Part shown: positions 1 to 6,189 of the stretch, piece after piece
Layout of the letters: the number at the start of each line of letters is the position of its first letter
Numbering within the stretch: position 1 is the stretch's first letter
Assembly (NCBI GenBank): GCA_035264765.1
Contig: DATFPQ010000093.1
Location: 1-14,189, forward strand
DNA from: DATFPQ01 sp035264765
Lineage (GTDB): Bacteria; Actinomycetota; Actinomycetes; Actinomycetales; Angustibacteraceae
Length of the DNA stretch: 14,189 bases
Direction: 5' to 3'
Program-made: the position numbers and the translations under genes
The notes under the pieces: model-generated
Seen by the model: the letters and a program-made list of their open reading frames with translations, nothing else
Told to the model about the DNA's origin: nothing
Databases searched by the model: none

Positions 1-362
1 CGGGAGCCGCGGGCGCTGCGGGCGCGCAGGCCCGCCACGGCTGTGGAGCCGCTCGCCGTCCGGGTGGGAGCGGCGGGCGCGGCCGGCCCGCGCGGAGCCA
101 CGAGCGTCACCGGGGCGCCGTCCAGGAGGAAGCCGGGACCCAGCGGGAAGCCCCGGGTGCGTCCGCGCCGGTCCTCCAGGTGGACCACGTGGACGCCACC
201 CGCCTTCTCGACCCGCATGACGGCGCCGACCCATCCCGTCTCGACGTCCTCGACGACCAGGTCGCGCACCGCCTCGACCTCGCGGCTGCGTCCTCGCGGC
301 GACGCCTTCCAGTCGCCGGAGAGGACGTCGGTGCCGTAGCGGTCAGCGGGCGGCCGGGTCAC
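1..362 (-). CDS. DUF3097 family protein, N-terminal part (runs off the window start)
   Basis: The minus strand reads without a stop from a GTG at 362–360 to the window edge, about 120 codons. The start is well fixed: a TAG lies only four codons upstream (374–372) and no other start codon lies between. The product begins with a RYGTDVLSGDWK segment, followed by an acidic VEDVETGWVGAVMRVEK stretch, then HLEDRRGRTRGFPLGPGFLLDG and an Ala/Pro/Ser-rich linker. This order matches my recollection of actinobacterial DUF3097 proteins, whose function is unknown and which often sit near hemW and hrcA. The GTG lies inside the 3' end of the upstream transporter gene (20-base overlap), so the two are probably co-transcribed and translationally coupled. 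The C-terminal half is outside the window. Confidence 0.8.
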   Translation of the reverse strand, partial: MTRPPADRYGTDVLSGDWKASPRGRSREVEAVRDLVVEDVETGWVGAVMRVEKAGGVHVVHLEDRRGRTRGFPLGPGFLLDGAPVTLVAPRGPAAPAAPTRTASGSTAVAGLRARSARGS

Positions 363-1344
363 CCGGCGAGCCTACGCAGGCCTGGGCCACGGTCGCGGCT
401 GCGACACGGTCGTCGTCGCGCGCGGAGGGGCGGCGGGTGACGAGCACGGAGCCGAGCACGACGAGCGCGAAACCCACGACGGTCCAGGCGGTCACCGGCT
501 CGTCGAGCACCACGGCGCCCGCCACGACGGCCACCGCCGGGTTCACGTAGGTGATCGTCGTCGCGCGCACCGGCCCCACCTGGCCGATCAGGAAGAACAG
601 CATCAGGAAGGCGGCTGCCGTGCACACCACGGCGAGGGTCAGCACGGCCAGGACGACGTCGGTGCCTGGCACGGAGGGAGGCAGGCCGCCGCCGAGCAGC
701 ACCACCGGCAGGTAGGCCAGGGCGCACAGCGTGAGCGAGACCGCTACGACGCCCAGGCCCGGGAGGTCGCCGAGCCACCGCAACAGGATCGCCGGGCCGA
801 CGGCGTAACCCACCACGACGACGGCGACCTCCAGCACCGGCACGAGCGCCGAGCCGCCGACGTCCAGACCCACCAGCGCCGCCACGCCCAGCACGCCGAG
901 GACCAGTCCGACCTGGCCCGTGACCCCCAGCCGCTCGGGCCGACCGCTCAGCGCAGCCACGGCGAGGCCCGCCAGGGGGACGGCCGCGATGAGCAGCCCG
1001 GTGGTCGAGCTGGGCAGCTCCTGCTCGGCGCGCCCGAGAAACACCCACGGCACGGCGATCTCGACGACGGTGTAGGCCGCCACGGCGGGCCAGCGGCGCA
1101 GCACCGCGCCGACCTGGCCACGCGCCAGGGCGACGGGCAAGAGCAGGACGGCCGCGATGGCGGTGCGCCCGAGCACCAGCTGGCTTGCCGACAGCTCGGA
1201 CACGGCCACCTTGATCAACAGGTACGGGATGCCCCAGGCCACTCCGAGGGCGGCGAAGGTCCAGGCGGCGCGGCGACTCACGTCGGACAGTGTGGCCACA
1301 GGCGCGACCCGGAAGACAGGGGGCCGCACGGCCACCCGGGTCAC
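343..1344 (-). CDS. EamA/DMT-family transporter
   Basis: The 333-residue protein has about ten hydrophobic segments between residues 27 and 303 in two EamA-like halves, the usual architecture of the drug/metabolite transporter superfamily in the inner membrane. The second half carries the typical end of the family: VRATTITYVNPAVAVVAG followed by VLDEPVT (279–285) and a last helix ending in positive charges (VTRR, 302–305). A charged 28-residue tail follows. The substrate cannot be told; relatives export amino acids or metabolites. The GTG at 1344 has no Shine–Dalgarno sequence. Other in-frame GTGs at 1335, 1329, 1299 and 1281 are possible, and the later ones would still keep all membrane segments. 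It is divergent from hrcA with 92 bases between starts, a space that also holds the CIRCE element. The stop overlaps the DUF3097 gene. Confidence 0.85.
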   Translation of the reverse strand: MTRVAVRPPVFRVAPVATLSDVSRRAAWTFAALGVAWGIPYLLIKVAVSELSASQLVLGRTAIAAVLLLPVALARGQVGAVLRRWPAVAAYTVVEIAVPWVFLGRAEQELPSSTTGLLIAAVPLAGLAVAALSGRPERLGVTGQVGLVLGVLGVAALVGLDVGGSALVPVLEVAVVVVGYAVGPAILLRWLGDLPGLGVVAVSLTLCALAYLPVVLLGGGLPPSVPGTDVVLAVLTLAVVCTAAAFLMLFFLIGQVGPVRATTITYVNPAVAVVAGAVVLDEPVTAWTVVGFALVVLGSVLVTRRPSARDDDRVAAATVAQACVGSPGDPAAR

Positions 1345-1393
1345 TGCCGCACGGCCACTGCCGTTGCGGCGGGAAGCCGACTTCCTCCAGGCG

Positions 1394-1399
1394 TAGACT
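1394..1399 (+). promoter_or_regulatory. Candidate -10 element of the hrcA promoter
   Basis: TAGACT lies two bases before the left arm of the CIRCE element and fits an actinobacterial housekeeping -10 (TANNNT). No convincing -35 is present at the usual distance; TTGCGG at 1364–1369 is 24 bases away, which is too far. A short inverted repeat (GGAAG 1372–1376, CTTCC 1381–1385) lies between them. The position places transcription initiation inside the CIRCE element, the usual arrangement for HrcA repression. Confidence 0.5.
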
Positions 1400-1400
1400 T

Positions 1401-1425
1401 TGGCACTCCAGCAGCGCGAGTGCCA
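1401..1425 (+). promoter_or_regulatory. CIRCE operator (HrcA binding site)
   Basis: TGGCACTC (1401–1408), a 9-base spacer, and GAGTGCCA (1418–1425) form a perfect inverted repeat. The family consensus is TTAGCACTC-N9-GAGTGCTAA; spacer length and the GCACTC/GAGTGC cores match exactly, and the A-to-G change in each arm is symmetrical. The last base of the right arm is the first base of the AGGAGG ribosome binding site (1425–1430) of hrcA, so bound HrcA would cover the transcription start and leader. This indicates autoregulation of hrcA and co-regulation of dnaJ. Confidence 0.93.
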
Positions 1426-1436
1426 GGAGGTGGCGC

Positions 1437-2456
1437 ATGAGCGACGAGCGCCGGCTCGCCGTGCTCAGGGCGATCGTCGAGGACTACGTGCAGACCCGGG
1501 AGCCGGTCGGCTCCAAGGCCCTGGTCGAGCGGCACCAGCTCGGCGTGTCGAGCGCCACCATCCGCAACGACATGGCGGTGCTCGAGGACGAGGGCCTGAT
1601 CGCCCAGCCGCACACCAGCGCCGGCCGCGTGCCGACCGACGCGGGCTACCGCGTGTTCGTCGACCGGCTGACCGCTGTGAAGCCGATGTCCTCGGCGGAG
1701 CGGCAGGCCATCGCCGGCTTCCTGTCCGGCGCGGTCGACCTGGACGACGTCGTCGACCGCACGGTCCGGCTGCTCGCCTCGCTCACCCAGCAGGTCGCCG
1801 TCGTCCAGTACCCGTCGCTGAGCCGGTCCACCGTCCGGCACGTGGAGCTGGTCCCGATCGGCGGTGGCCGGCTGCTCGTCGTCCTGATCGCCGGCACCGG
1901 CCGGGTGGAGCAGCGGGTGATCGACCTGTCGCAGGACGTCGAGGAGTCGGTCGTCGCGGACGTCCGGGCCCGGATCAACGCCGAGTCCTCTGGGCGTTTG
2001 CTGCGCGAGGCGGCCTCGCGGCTGGAGTCGCTGCCGGACGGCTTCGCGCCCGAGCACCGCGACCTGGTGCACCAGGTCGTCCGGACGCTGGGCGACGCCC
2101 TGGAGGAGCAGCGCGAGGAGCGGGTGGTGCTGGCCGGGGCGGCCAACCTGGCCCGCTTCGGTCAGGACTTCCCGCAGTCCATCGGCCCAGTGCTGGACGC
2201 CCTCGAGGAGCACGTCGTGCTGCTCCGGCTGCTGTCCGAGCTGTCCGAGGACCCCAGTGCCGTAGCGGTCCGGATCGGTCGCGAGCACTCGCACGAGGGG
2301 TTGCGCAGCACGTCCGTGGTGACCTCCGGCTACGGCACCGGCTCGGACGTCGTGGCGGGGCTCGGCGTGCTGGGTCCCACCCGCATGGACTACCCCACGA
2401 CCATGGCCACCGTTCGCGCGGTGGCGCGCTACGTCTCCCGGGTGCTCGAACGCTGA
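1437..2456 (+). CDS. hrcA: Heat-inducible transcription repressor HrcA
   Basis: HrcA represses class I heat-shock genes by binding CIRCE and depends on GroEL for folding. The 339-residue protein has the usual length. It has an N-terminal winged helix with REPVGSKAL (21–29), the recognition segment VSSATIRNDMAVLEDEGLI (37–55) and the wing HTSAGRVPT (59–67). These are followed by the GAF-like/dimerisation region with QVAVVQYPSLSRSTVRHVELV. The C-terminal motif GYGTGSDVVAGLGVLGPTRMDYPTTM is also characteristic. The ATG at 1437 is chosen because AGGAGG (1425–1430) sits six bases upstream and the product starts with the family's short N-terminus. The CIRCE element directly upstream supports the assignment. 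dnaJ follows after 77 bases. Confidence 0.97.
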   Translation: MSDERRLAVLRAIVEDYVQTREPVGSKALVERHQLGVSSATIRNDMAVLEDEGLIAQPHTSAGRVPTDAGYRVFVDRLTAVKPMSSAERQAIAGFLSGAVDLDDVVDRTVRLLASLTQQVAVVQYPSLSRSTVRHVELVPIGGGRLLVVLIAGTGRVEQRVIDLSQDVEESVVADVRARINAESSGRLLREAASRLESLPDGFAPEHRDLVHQVVRTLGDALEEQREERVVLAGAANLARFGQDFPQSIGPVLDALEEHVVLLRLLSELSEDPSAVAVRIGREHSHEGLRSTSVVTSGYGTGSDVVAGLGVLGPTRMDYPTTMATVRAVARYVSRVLER

Positions 2457-2522
2457 GCACCGACCGCGCCAAGCGCTGACCCCAGACCTCCGCGCCCGCC
2501 CGCACCGCCGGACGACGACACA

Positions 2523-2528
2523 GAAGGA
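2523..2528 (+). promoter_or_regulatory. Ribosome binding site that supports the TTG start of dnaJ
   Basis: GAAGGA lies five bases before TTG at 2534. No ATG or GTG occurs in a position that would give the conserved DnaJ N-terminus, so this site and the alignment of the J domain together support the TTG start. Confidence 0.65.
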
Positions 2529-2533
2529 TCCCC

Positions 2534-3652
2534 TTGAGCGACCACTACGAGACCCTGGGCGTGTCCCGCGACGCGACGCCCGAGGAGATCAAGAAGGCGT
2601 ACCGCAAGATGGCCCGCCAGCTGCACCCGGACGTCAACCCGGGCCGGGAGGCGGAGGAGCGGTTCAAGGCCGTCAGCCACGCGTACGACGTGCTCTCCGA
2701 CCCGAGCAAGCGGGCGGTCTACGACCGCGGCGGGGACATGGGGCCGGGCGCCGGCGGCGGCTTCGGCCAGGGCTTCACCTTCACCGACATCATGGACGCG
2801 TTCTTCGGCCAGGGGGGCGCCGAGCGCGGTCCCCGCTCGCGGCAGCGCCGCGGCCAGGACGCCCTCATCCGGGTGCAGGTCGAGCTCTCGGAGGCGGTCT
2901 TCGGCGGAGAGCGGGAGATCGCCGTCGACACCGCGGTGGGCTGCCCGACCTGCCACGGCGAGGGCGCCCAGCCTGGCACCGGCACCCGCCGCTGCGAGGT
3001 CTGCGGTGGCCGCGGCGAGGTCCAGACCACGCAGCGCTCCTTCCTCGGGCCGGTCATGACGACCCGCCCGTGCGCCACCTGCCAGGGCTACGGCAGCGTC
3101 ATCGCGCACCCCTGCGTGCAGTGCTCCGGTGAGGGGCGCGTGCGCTCGCGCCGCCAGCTGAACATCCGGATCCCCGCCGGCGTCGACACCGGCACCCGCA
3201 TCCAGCTCGCGGGCGAGGGCGAGGTCGGCGCCGGCAACGGTCCCGCGGGCGACCTGTACGTCGAGATCGTCGTCGCGCCGCACCCGACCTTCGTCCGCCG
3301 GGGCGACGACCTGCACGCGACGGTCGGCCTGCCGATGACTGCGGCCGCGCTCGGCACCACGGTCACCTTGGAGACGCTCGACGGGCCGCAGGAGCTCGAC
3401 GTCGAGCCGGGCACCCAGTCCGGCGAGACCACGACCCTGCGCGGCCTCGGCGTCACCCACCTGCGCGGCGGTGGGCGTGGCGACCTGATCGTGCACGTCG
3501 ACGTCCAGACCCCGAGGAACCTGGACGAGGCGCAGCGCCGGCTGCTCGTCGAGCTGGCCGCCCTGCGGGGCGAGGAGCGGCCCGAGGGCCGGCTGGCGTC
3601 CCATGGCAGCGGTCTGTTCGGCCGGTTGAAGGACGCCCTGAGCGGTCGGTGA
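2534..3652 (+). CDS. dnaJ: Type I (class A) DnaJ co-chaperone, DnaJ2-like
   Basis: This cytoplasmic co-chaperone of DnaK stimulates its ATPase through the J domain and binds unfolded clients. In the 372-residue product I see a J domain at about 1–66 with HPD at 31–33, and a Gly/Phe-rich segment at about 70–98. Four CxxCxGxG zinc-binding repeats follow (C137/C140, C154/C157, C180/C183, C194/C197), then the C-terminal client-binding domains (RIPAGVDTGTRIQLAGEGE onward). Both zinc sites are complete. The TTG start gives the normal DnaJ N-terminus (SDHYETLGV). Position after hrcA, rather than in a dnaK–grpE operon, matches the second DnaJ of actinobacteria. It ends four bases before rsmE, so the genes are probably one transcript under CIRCE control. 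Confidence 0.96.
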   Translation: MSDHYETLGVSRDATPEEIKKAYRKMARQLHPDVNPGREAEERFKAVSHAYDVLSDPSKRAVYDRGGDMGPGAGGGFGQGFTFTDIMDAFFGQGGAERGPRSRQRRGQDALIRVQVELSEAVFGGEREIAVDTAVGCPTCHGEGAQPGTGTRRCEVCGGRGEVQTTQRSFLGPVMTTRPCATCQGYGSVIAHPCVQCSGEGRVRSRRQLNIRIPAGVDTGTRIQLAGEGEVGAGNGPAGDLYVEIVVAPHPTFVRRGDDLHATVGLPMTAAALGTTVTLETLDGPQELDVEPGTQSGETTTLRGLGVTHLRGGGRGDLIVHVDVQTPRNLDEAQRRLLVELAALRGEERPEGRLASHGSGLFGRLKDALSGR

Positions 3653-3656
3653 CCCG

Positions 3657-4400
3657 ATGAGCGCGCCGCTGTTCCTGCTTCCCCCTGGCGCGCTGACCGG
3701 TGTGGACGTCGGGTCGCAGCTGCCGCTCGAGGGGGCGGAGGGTCGGCACGCCGCAACGGTGCGGCGGATCGCTCCCGGCGAGCGGGTGGACGTCGCCGAC
3801 GGCGCCGGAGCCGTGGCCCGGTGCACCGTGCTGTCGGCGGCCCGCGACGCCCTGACCCTGTCCGTCGAGGCCGTGGACGTCCAGCGGGAGCCGTCGCCGC
3901 GCCTGGTGCTGGTGCAGGCGCTGGCCAAGGGGGAGCGCGACGACCTCGCGGTGGAGGCCGCCACCGAGCTCGGTGTCGACGAGGTCGTGCCCTGGCAGGC
4001 CGCCCGCAGCGTCGTGGTGTGGAAGGGCGACCGCGGCGAGCGGGCGCGCCGCAAGTGGGAGCAGACGGTGCGGGCGGCGGCCAAGCAGTCGCGCCGGGCC
4101 AGGGTTCCCGTGGTGGCCCCACTCGCGTCCGGTGCCGACCTGCGGGCCCGGGTGGCGCACGCCGCGCTCGCCGTGGTGCTGCACGAGGAGGCCGAGGCCC
4201 CGCTGGCCGGGCTGGCGCTCCCGGACGCCGGCGAGGTGCTGCTCGTGGTCGGCCCGGAGGGCGGCATCGGCGCCGACGAGCTCGCCGGCCTGGTGGCCGC
4301 CGGTGCGGTCGCCTGCCGGCTCGGCCCGCACGTGCTGCGCTCCTCCACGGCGGGGCCCGCAGCGCTCGCCGTCCTGTCCGCGGCCTCGCGCTGGCGCTGA
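3657..4400 (+). CDS. rsmE: 16S rRNA (uracil(1498)-N3)-methyltransferase
   Basis: RsmE methylates N3 of U1498 in helix 44 of 16S rRNA using S-adenosylmethionine, acting on the assembled 30S subunit. The 247-residue protein has the N-terminal PUA-like fold signature (RHAATVRRIAPGERVDV, 30–46), LVQALAKGERDDLAVEAATELGV (84–106), and the SPOUT-type C-terminal knot motifs VVGPEGGIGADEL (197–209) and RLGPHVLRSSTA (221–232), which build the SAM site. The more usual RTETA is RSSTA here, a variant I would expect in actinobacteria rather than a loss of function. The ATG is four bases after the dnaJ stop with no clear Shine–Dalgarno sequence, suggesting translational coupling. It is the last gene before a convergent SDR gene. 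Confidence 0.95.
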   Translation: MSAPLFLLPPGALTGVDVGSQLPLEGAEGRHAATVRRIAPGERVDVADGAGAVARCTVLSAARDALTLSVEAVDVQREPSPRLVLVQALAKGERDDLAVEAATELGVDEVVPWQAARSVVVWKGDRGERARRKWEQTVRAAAKQSRRARVPVVAPLASGADLRARVAHAALAVVLHEEAEAPLAGLALPDAGEVLLVVGPEGGIGADELAGLVAAGAVACRLGPHVLRSSTAGPAALAVLSAASRWR

Positions 4401-4409
4401 ACCCCTGAT

Positions 4410-4432
4410 CCGGCCGGCCGGGTCCGACCGGC
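4410..4432. terminator. Possible GC-rich terminator between convergent genes
   Basis: Just after the rsmE stop, the CCGG-rich palindromic stretch at 4410–4421 is followed by a second CCGGC (4428–4432). GCCGG (4417–4421) and CCGGC (4428–4432) can pair around a six-base loop. There is no T-run on either side, so this is a weak candidate for an intrinsic terminator, of a kind common in high-GC actinobacteria. Confidence 0.3.
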
Positions 4433-4435
4433 GGG

Positions 4436-4555
4436 TTCGGCTGCGCCCCGGACAGCTCTGCCCCGGTCAGCTCTGCCCCGGTCAGCTCTGCCTCGGTCAG
4501 CTCTGCCCCGGTCAGCTCTGGCCCGGTCAGGTCTGGCTCGATGAGCTCTGGCTCG
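4436..4555. repeat. 15-bp tandem repeat array, seven units plus one degenerate unit
   Basis: Seven head-to-tail 15-base units run from 4451 to 4555. Units at 4466 and 4496 are identical (GTCAGCTCTGCCCCG). Those at 4451, 4481 and 4511 differ from them at one position, and those at 4526 and 4541 are more diverged. A degenerate eighth unit (11 of 15 matches) precedes them at 4436–4450. The array fills most of the gap between convergent rsmE and the SDR gene and enters the SDR coding region: the last nine codons and the stop lie within the units at 4526 and 4541. In the SDR frame, complete units contain TGA; only the outermost one (4541) reads TCA instead. Adjacent spacers are not unique, so this is not a CRISPR array. 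Confidence 0.92.
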
Positions 4556-5363
4556 AGGCGCCCCGGCCCGGACGCGGGCGGGTCATCAGCGCGTGCATCC
4601 GGGTGCTGAGGACGTCCGGCAGCAGGGTGGCCGTCAGCGCCTGCACCCGGTTCAGCGGGTTGCCCGCGACCACGTGCGCCTTGCCGGCCATCATCGCGGC
4701 CAGGCCCTGCGCGGCCACCTTGGCCGGTGAGTCCTTGGGCCCGGCGGCGACCATGGTGCCGGTCATCCCGGAGCGAGCGAAGAACTCGGTGCGGGTCGGC
4801 CCGGGCATCAGCGAGGTCACGGTCACGCCGGTTCCCCTCAGCTCGTCCCGGAGCGCCTCGGCGAAGGAGTGCACGAACGCCTTGGAGGCCGCGTAGGTGG
4901 CGTAGTAGGGCCCGGGCATGGTCGCGGCGATGGACGACGTGAGCAGCAGCCGGCCGCTGCCGCGTTCCACCATCCCGGGGAGCAGCAGCTTCGCCAGGTG
5001 CACGGTGGAGGCGACGTTGAGTCCCACGACGCGCAGGTCACCGGCCAGGTCCGTCTCGTGGAACCGGCCCCAGTGTGCGATGCCGGCGTTGAGCACGGCG
5101 ACGGCCACCGGGCGACCGCCCGTCCTGACCGTGGCGTGCAGCTGCTCAACACCCTCGGGAACCGACAGGTCCACCTGGACGGCCTGCACCGACCCGCCGC
5201 GCTCGCGCAGCCGGATCGCGGTCTCGTGGATCTGCGGCTCATCGGCGACGACCACGAGGTCGTGGCCCTGCTCGGCCAGTCCCGCGGCGAGCTCGGCGCC
5301 GATCCCGGTGGAGGCGCCGGTCACGAGAGCCAGCGGGCGGTCGGTCGTGGCGGGGGTTGTCAT
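4527..5363 (-). CDS. Short-chain dehydrogenase/reductase (classical SDR)
   Basis: This is probably an NAD(P)H-dependent oxidoreductase; the substrate is unknown. The 278-residue protein has the Rossmann motif TGASTGIG (15–22), the structural NAG (92–94), catalytic Ser144 in LLTSSIA, and the YxxxK pair Tyr157/Lys161 in YAASK. These are followed by LMPGPTRTEFF, the usual PG motif after the active site. All catalytic residues are present. The ATG at 5363 has AGGAGG nine bases upstream. A promoter-like pair lies in front of it on the minus strand: GGCTT (5430–5426), 15 bases, GGGTAG (5410–5405), close to the SigF/SigB type. The last residues (SSQSSSSQT) are low-complexity and encoded by the 15-bp repeat array. 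The gene is convergent with rsmE and divergent from the small gene at 5516. Confidence 0.93.
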   Translation of the reverse strand: MTTPATTDRPLALVTGASTGIGAELAAGLAEQGHDLVVVADEPQIHETAIRLRERGGSVQAVQVDLSVPEGVEQLHATVRTGGRPVAVAVLNAGIAHWGRFHETDLAGDLRVVGLNVASTVHLAKLLLPGMVERGSGRLLLTSSIAATMPGPYYATYAASKAFVHSFAEALRDELRGTGVTVTSLMPGPTRTEFFARSGMTGTMVAAGPKDSPAKVAAQGLAAMMAGKAHVVAGNPLNRVQALTATLLPDVLSTRMHALMTRPRPGRGASSQSSSSQT

Positions 5364-5404
5364 CGGCGAGGTCCTCCTGGCATCGGCGGCTGGGTCGGCG
5401 CGTC

Positions 5405-5430
5405 CTACCCGGGACCGGCCGGGGTAAGCC
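5405..5430 (-). promoter_or_regulatory. Possible SigF/SigB-like promoter of the SDR gene
   Basis: On the minus strand GGCTT (5430–5426) is followed by 15 bases and GGGTAG (5410–5405). The known actinobacterial stress-sigma pattern is about GGTTT-N15–17-GGGTA. This gives four of five matches in the -35 and a complete GGGTA. The predicted transcription start would lie roughly 35 bases before the SDR start codon, leaving room for its AGGAGG site. It is a weaker match than the promoter at 5819–5845. Confidence 0.4.
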
Positions 5431-5482
5431 GCCGCGCCCGGACCCCACCCGACGTCAGCCGGCGCGCCGCCAGGACTTGACC

Positions 5483-5507
5483 GTTCCGGTCCCGCCGGTG
5501 TGGGTAC
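5483..5507 (+). promoter_or_regulatory. Possible SigF/SigB-like promoter of the small gene at 5516
   Basis: GTTC (5483–5486), 15 bases, GGGTAC (5502–5507). The -10 fits the stress-sigma pattern completely and the -35 differs from GTTT at one base. Transcription would begin around 5514–5516, so the mRNA of the small gene at 5516 may be leaderless or nearly so. Confidence 0.45.
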
Positions 5508-5515
5508 GAGGGGGT

Positions 5516-5812
5516 GTGGCCAAGGTGAAGAACCCGAACGTCGCCGCGTCGTCGGAGTGGGTGGATCCGGACGGCGTGCGGATGCCCGCCGGCGAGGTGC
5601 ACGCCTGGGAGCCGGGCACCAACCAGACGCTGTGCGGGCTTGCGCTCAGCCGCTCGCAGCTGCGCCGGTTCTCCCACGTGACCTGGGCCGACGTGCAGCC
5701 GGACACCGGCCGGGACGCCGACGAGGTCGGCCGGGTGTGTCCGCGGTGCGCCGCCGGCACCGGACGCCGTCGGGACTCCCGGCCGTGGAGCCGTACCGAC
5801 CCGCGCCCGTGA
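5516..5812 (+). CDS. Small hypothetical protein with possible zinc-binding Cys/His set
   Basis: I do not recognise this gene. The 98-residue product contains His29, Cys40 and a CPRC pair (Cys75, Cys78), a spacing compatible with one zinc site, and ends in an Arg/Pro-rich tail. The order VHAWEPG…TLCGL…W…VCPRC recalls short uncharacterised actinobacterial proteins with one H/C plus one CxxC. That comparison is from memory, and zinc binding is inference. The start is uncertain: GTG at 5516 has GAGGGGG immediately before it, too close for normal use unless the mRNA is leaderless. GTG at 5525 would have that site ten bases upstream and give a protein three residues shorter. It is divergent from the SDR gene, with a stress-type promoter candidate at 5483–5507. 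Confidence 0.7.
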   Translation: MAKVKNPNVAASSEWVDPDGVRMPAGEVHAWEPGTNQTLCGLALSRSQLRRFSHVTWADVQPDTGRDADEVGRVCPRCAAGTGRRRDSRPWSRTDPRP

Positions 5813-5818
5813 GTCGGC

Positions 5819-5845
5819 GGTTTGGGCCGACCGCGCCGGGGGTAC
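5819..5845 (+). promoter_or_regulatory. SigF/SigB-like promoter of the gene at 5910
   Basis: GGTTT (5819–5823), 16 bases, GGGTAC (5840–5845). This fits the published actinobacterial SigF/SigB pattern (GGTTT or GNNT in the -35, GGGTA in the -10, spacer about 14–17) without mismatch. It starts six bases after the stop of the preceding small gene and about 60 bases before the ATG at 5910, leaving a leader with its own ribosome binding site. It is the best match of the set in this window. Confidence 0.6.
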
Positions 5846-5866
5846 CGACGTACCGGTGCACCGTCG
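5841..5866. promoter_or_regulatory. Nested palindromes over the -10 and start region of the 5910 promoter
   Basis: GGTAC (5841–5845) and GTACC (5850–5854) form an inverted repeat with a four-base centre that includes most of the GGGTAC -10. A perfect palindrome GGTGCACC follows directly (5855–5862), and CGACG (5846–5850) can pair with CGTCG (5862–5866). The position would suit an operator or a hairpin at the 5' end of the transcript. Short palindromes occur by chance in DNA of this composition, so the role is open. Confidence 0.35.
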
Positions 5867-5909
5867 TGGCGCCCGCAAGAACAGCGCGTGACCGGCAGGA
5901 AGGACGGAC

Positions 5910-6134
5910 ATGACCGAGGTCCCCGAGGGGCTGAACAACGACATCGAGGAGCCGGTGATCGGCCGGCTGGAGCGTGAGCCGGGAACCGGCCCGGACGACA
6001 CCGGGGAGGCCGCGGTCGAGGACACCGCCGCCTACGAGCGGGCCGTGGAGGAGGACACCGTCCTGACCCCGGACGGTGACGTGGGGACGGCCGACGACGA
6101 GCGGCCGGTGTTCCGCGAGCCGGGGCAGGAGTGA
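5910..6134 (+). CDS. Small acidic hypothetical protein
   Basis: The 74-residue product is strongly acidic (Asp plus Glu make up nearly a third of residues), rich in Gly, Pro and Thr, with no hydrophobic segment, no Cys and no recognisable domain. It is probably cytoplasmic and largely disordered. Start: ATG at 5910 with an AGGAAGG-type ribosome binding site about eight bases upstream. The reading frame has the third-position G/C bias of its neighbours, which supports real coding. It lies behind the best stress-sigma promoter candidate of the window, and small acidic disordered proteins are common members of general-stress regulons; the functional link is inference. Confidence 0.65.
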   Translation: MTEVPEGLNNDIEEPVIGRLEREPGTGPDDTGEAAVEDTAAYERAVEEDTVLTPDGDVGTADDERPVFREPGQE

Positions 6135-6189
6135 GGACCGGCGGTCGGGGTAACGGCGAGCACGAGCGAGAAGGCGGCGAGGGGATGCG

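Noticed and set aside
2429..4348. 639-codon minus-strand open frame opposite dnaJ and rsmE
   Set aside because: It is antisense to two fully recognisable genes. Long open antisense frames are expected in GC-rich coding DNA, and its translation is low-complexity without domains.
4436..4555. CRISPR array
   Set aside because: The units are 15 bases, directly adjacent and without unique spacers, and no cas gene is near.
3973..4896. Plus-strand open frame containing a PGQLC pentapeptide repeat
   Set aside because: The repeat is only the 15-bp DNA array read in another frame. The frame also runs through rsmE and antisense to the SDR gene, both of which have complete family motifs, and it has no ribosome binding site.
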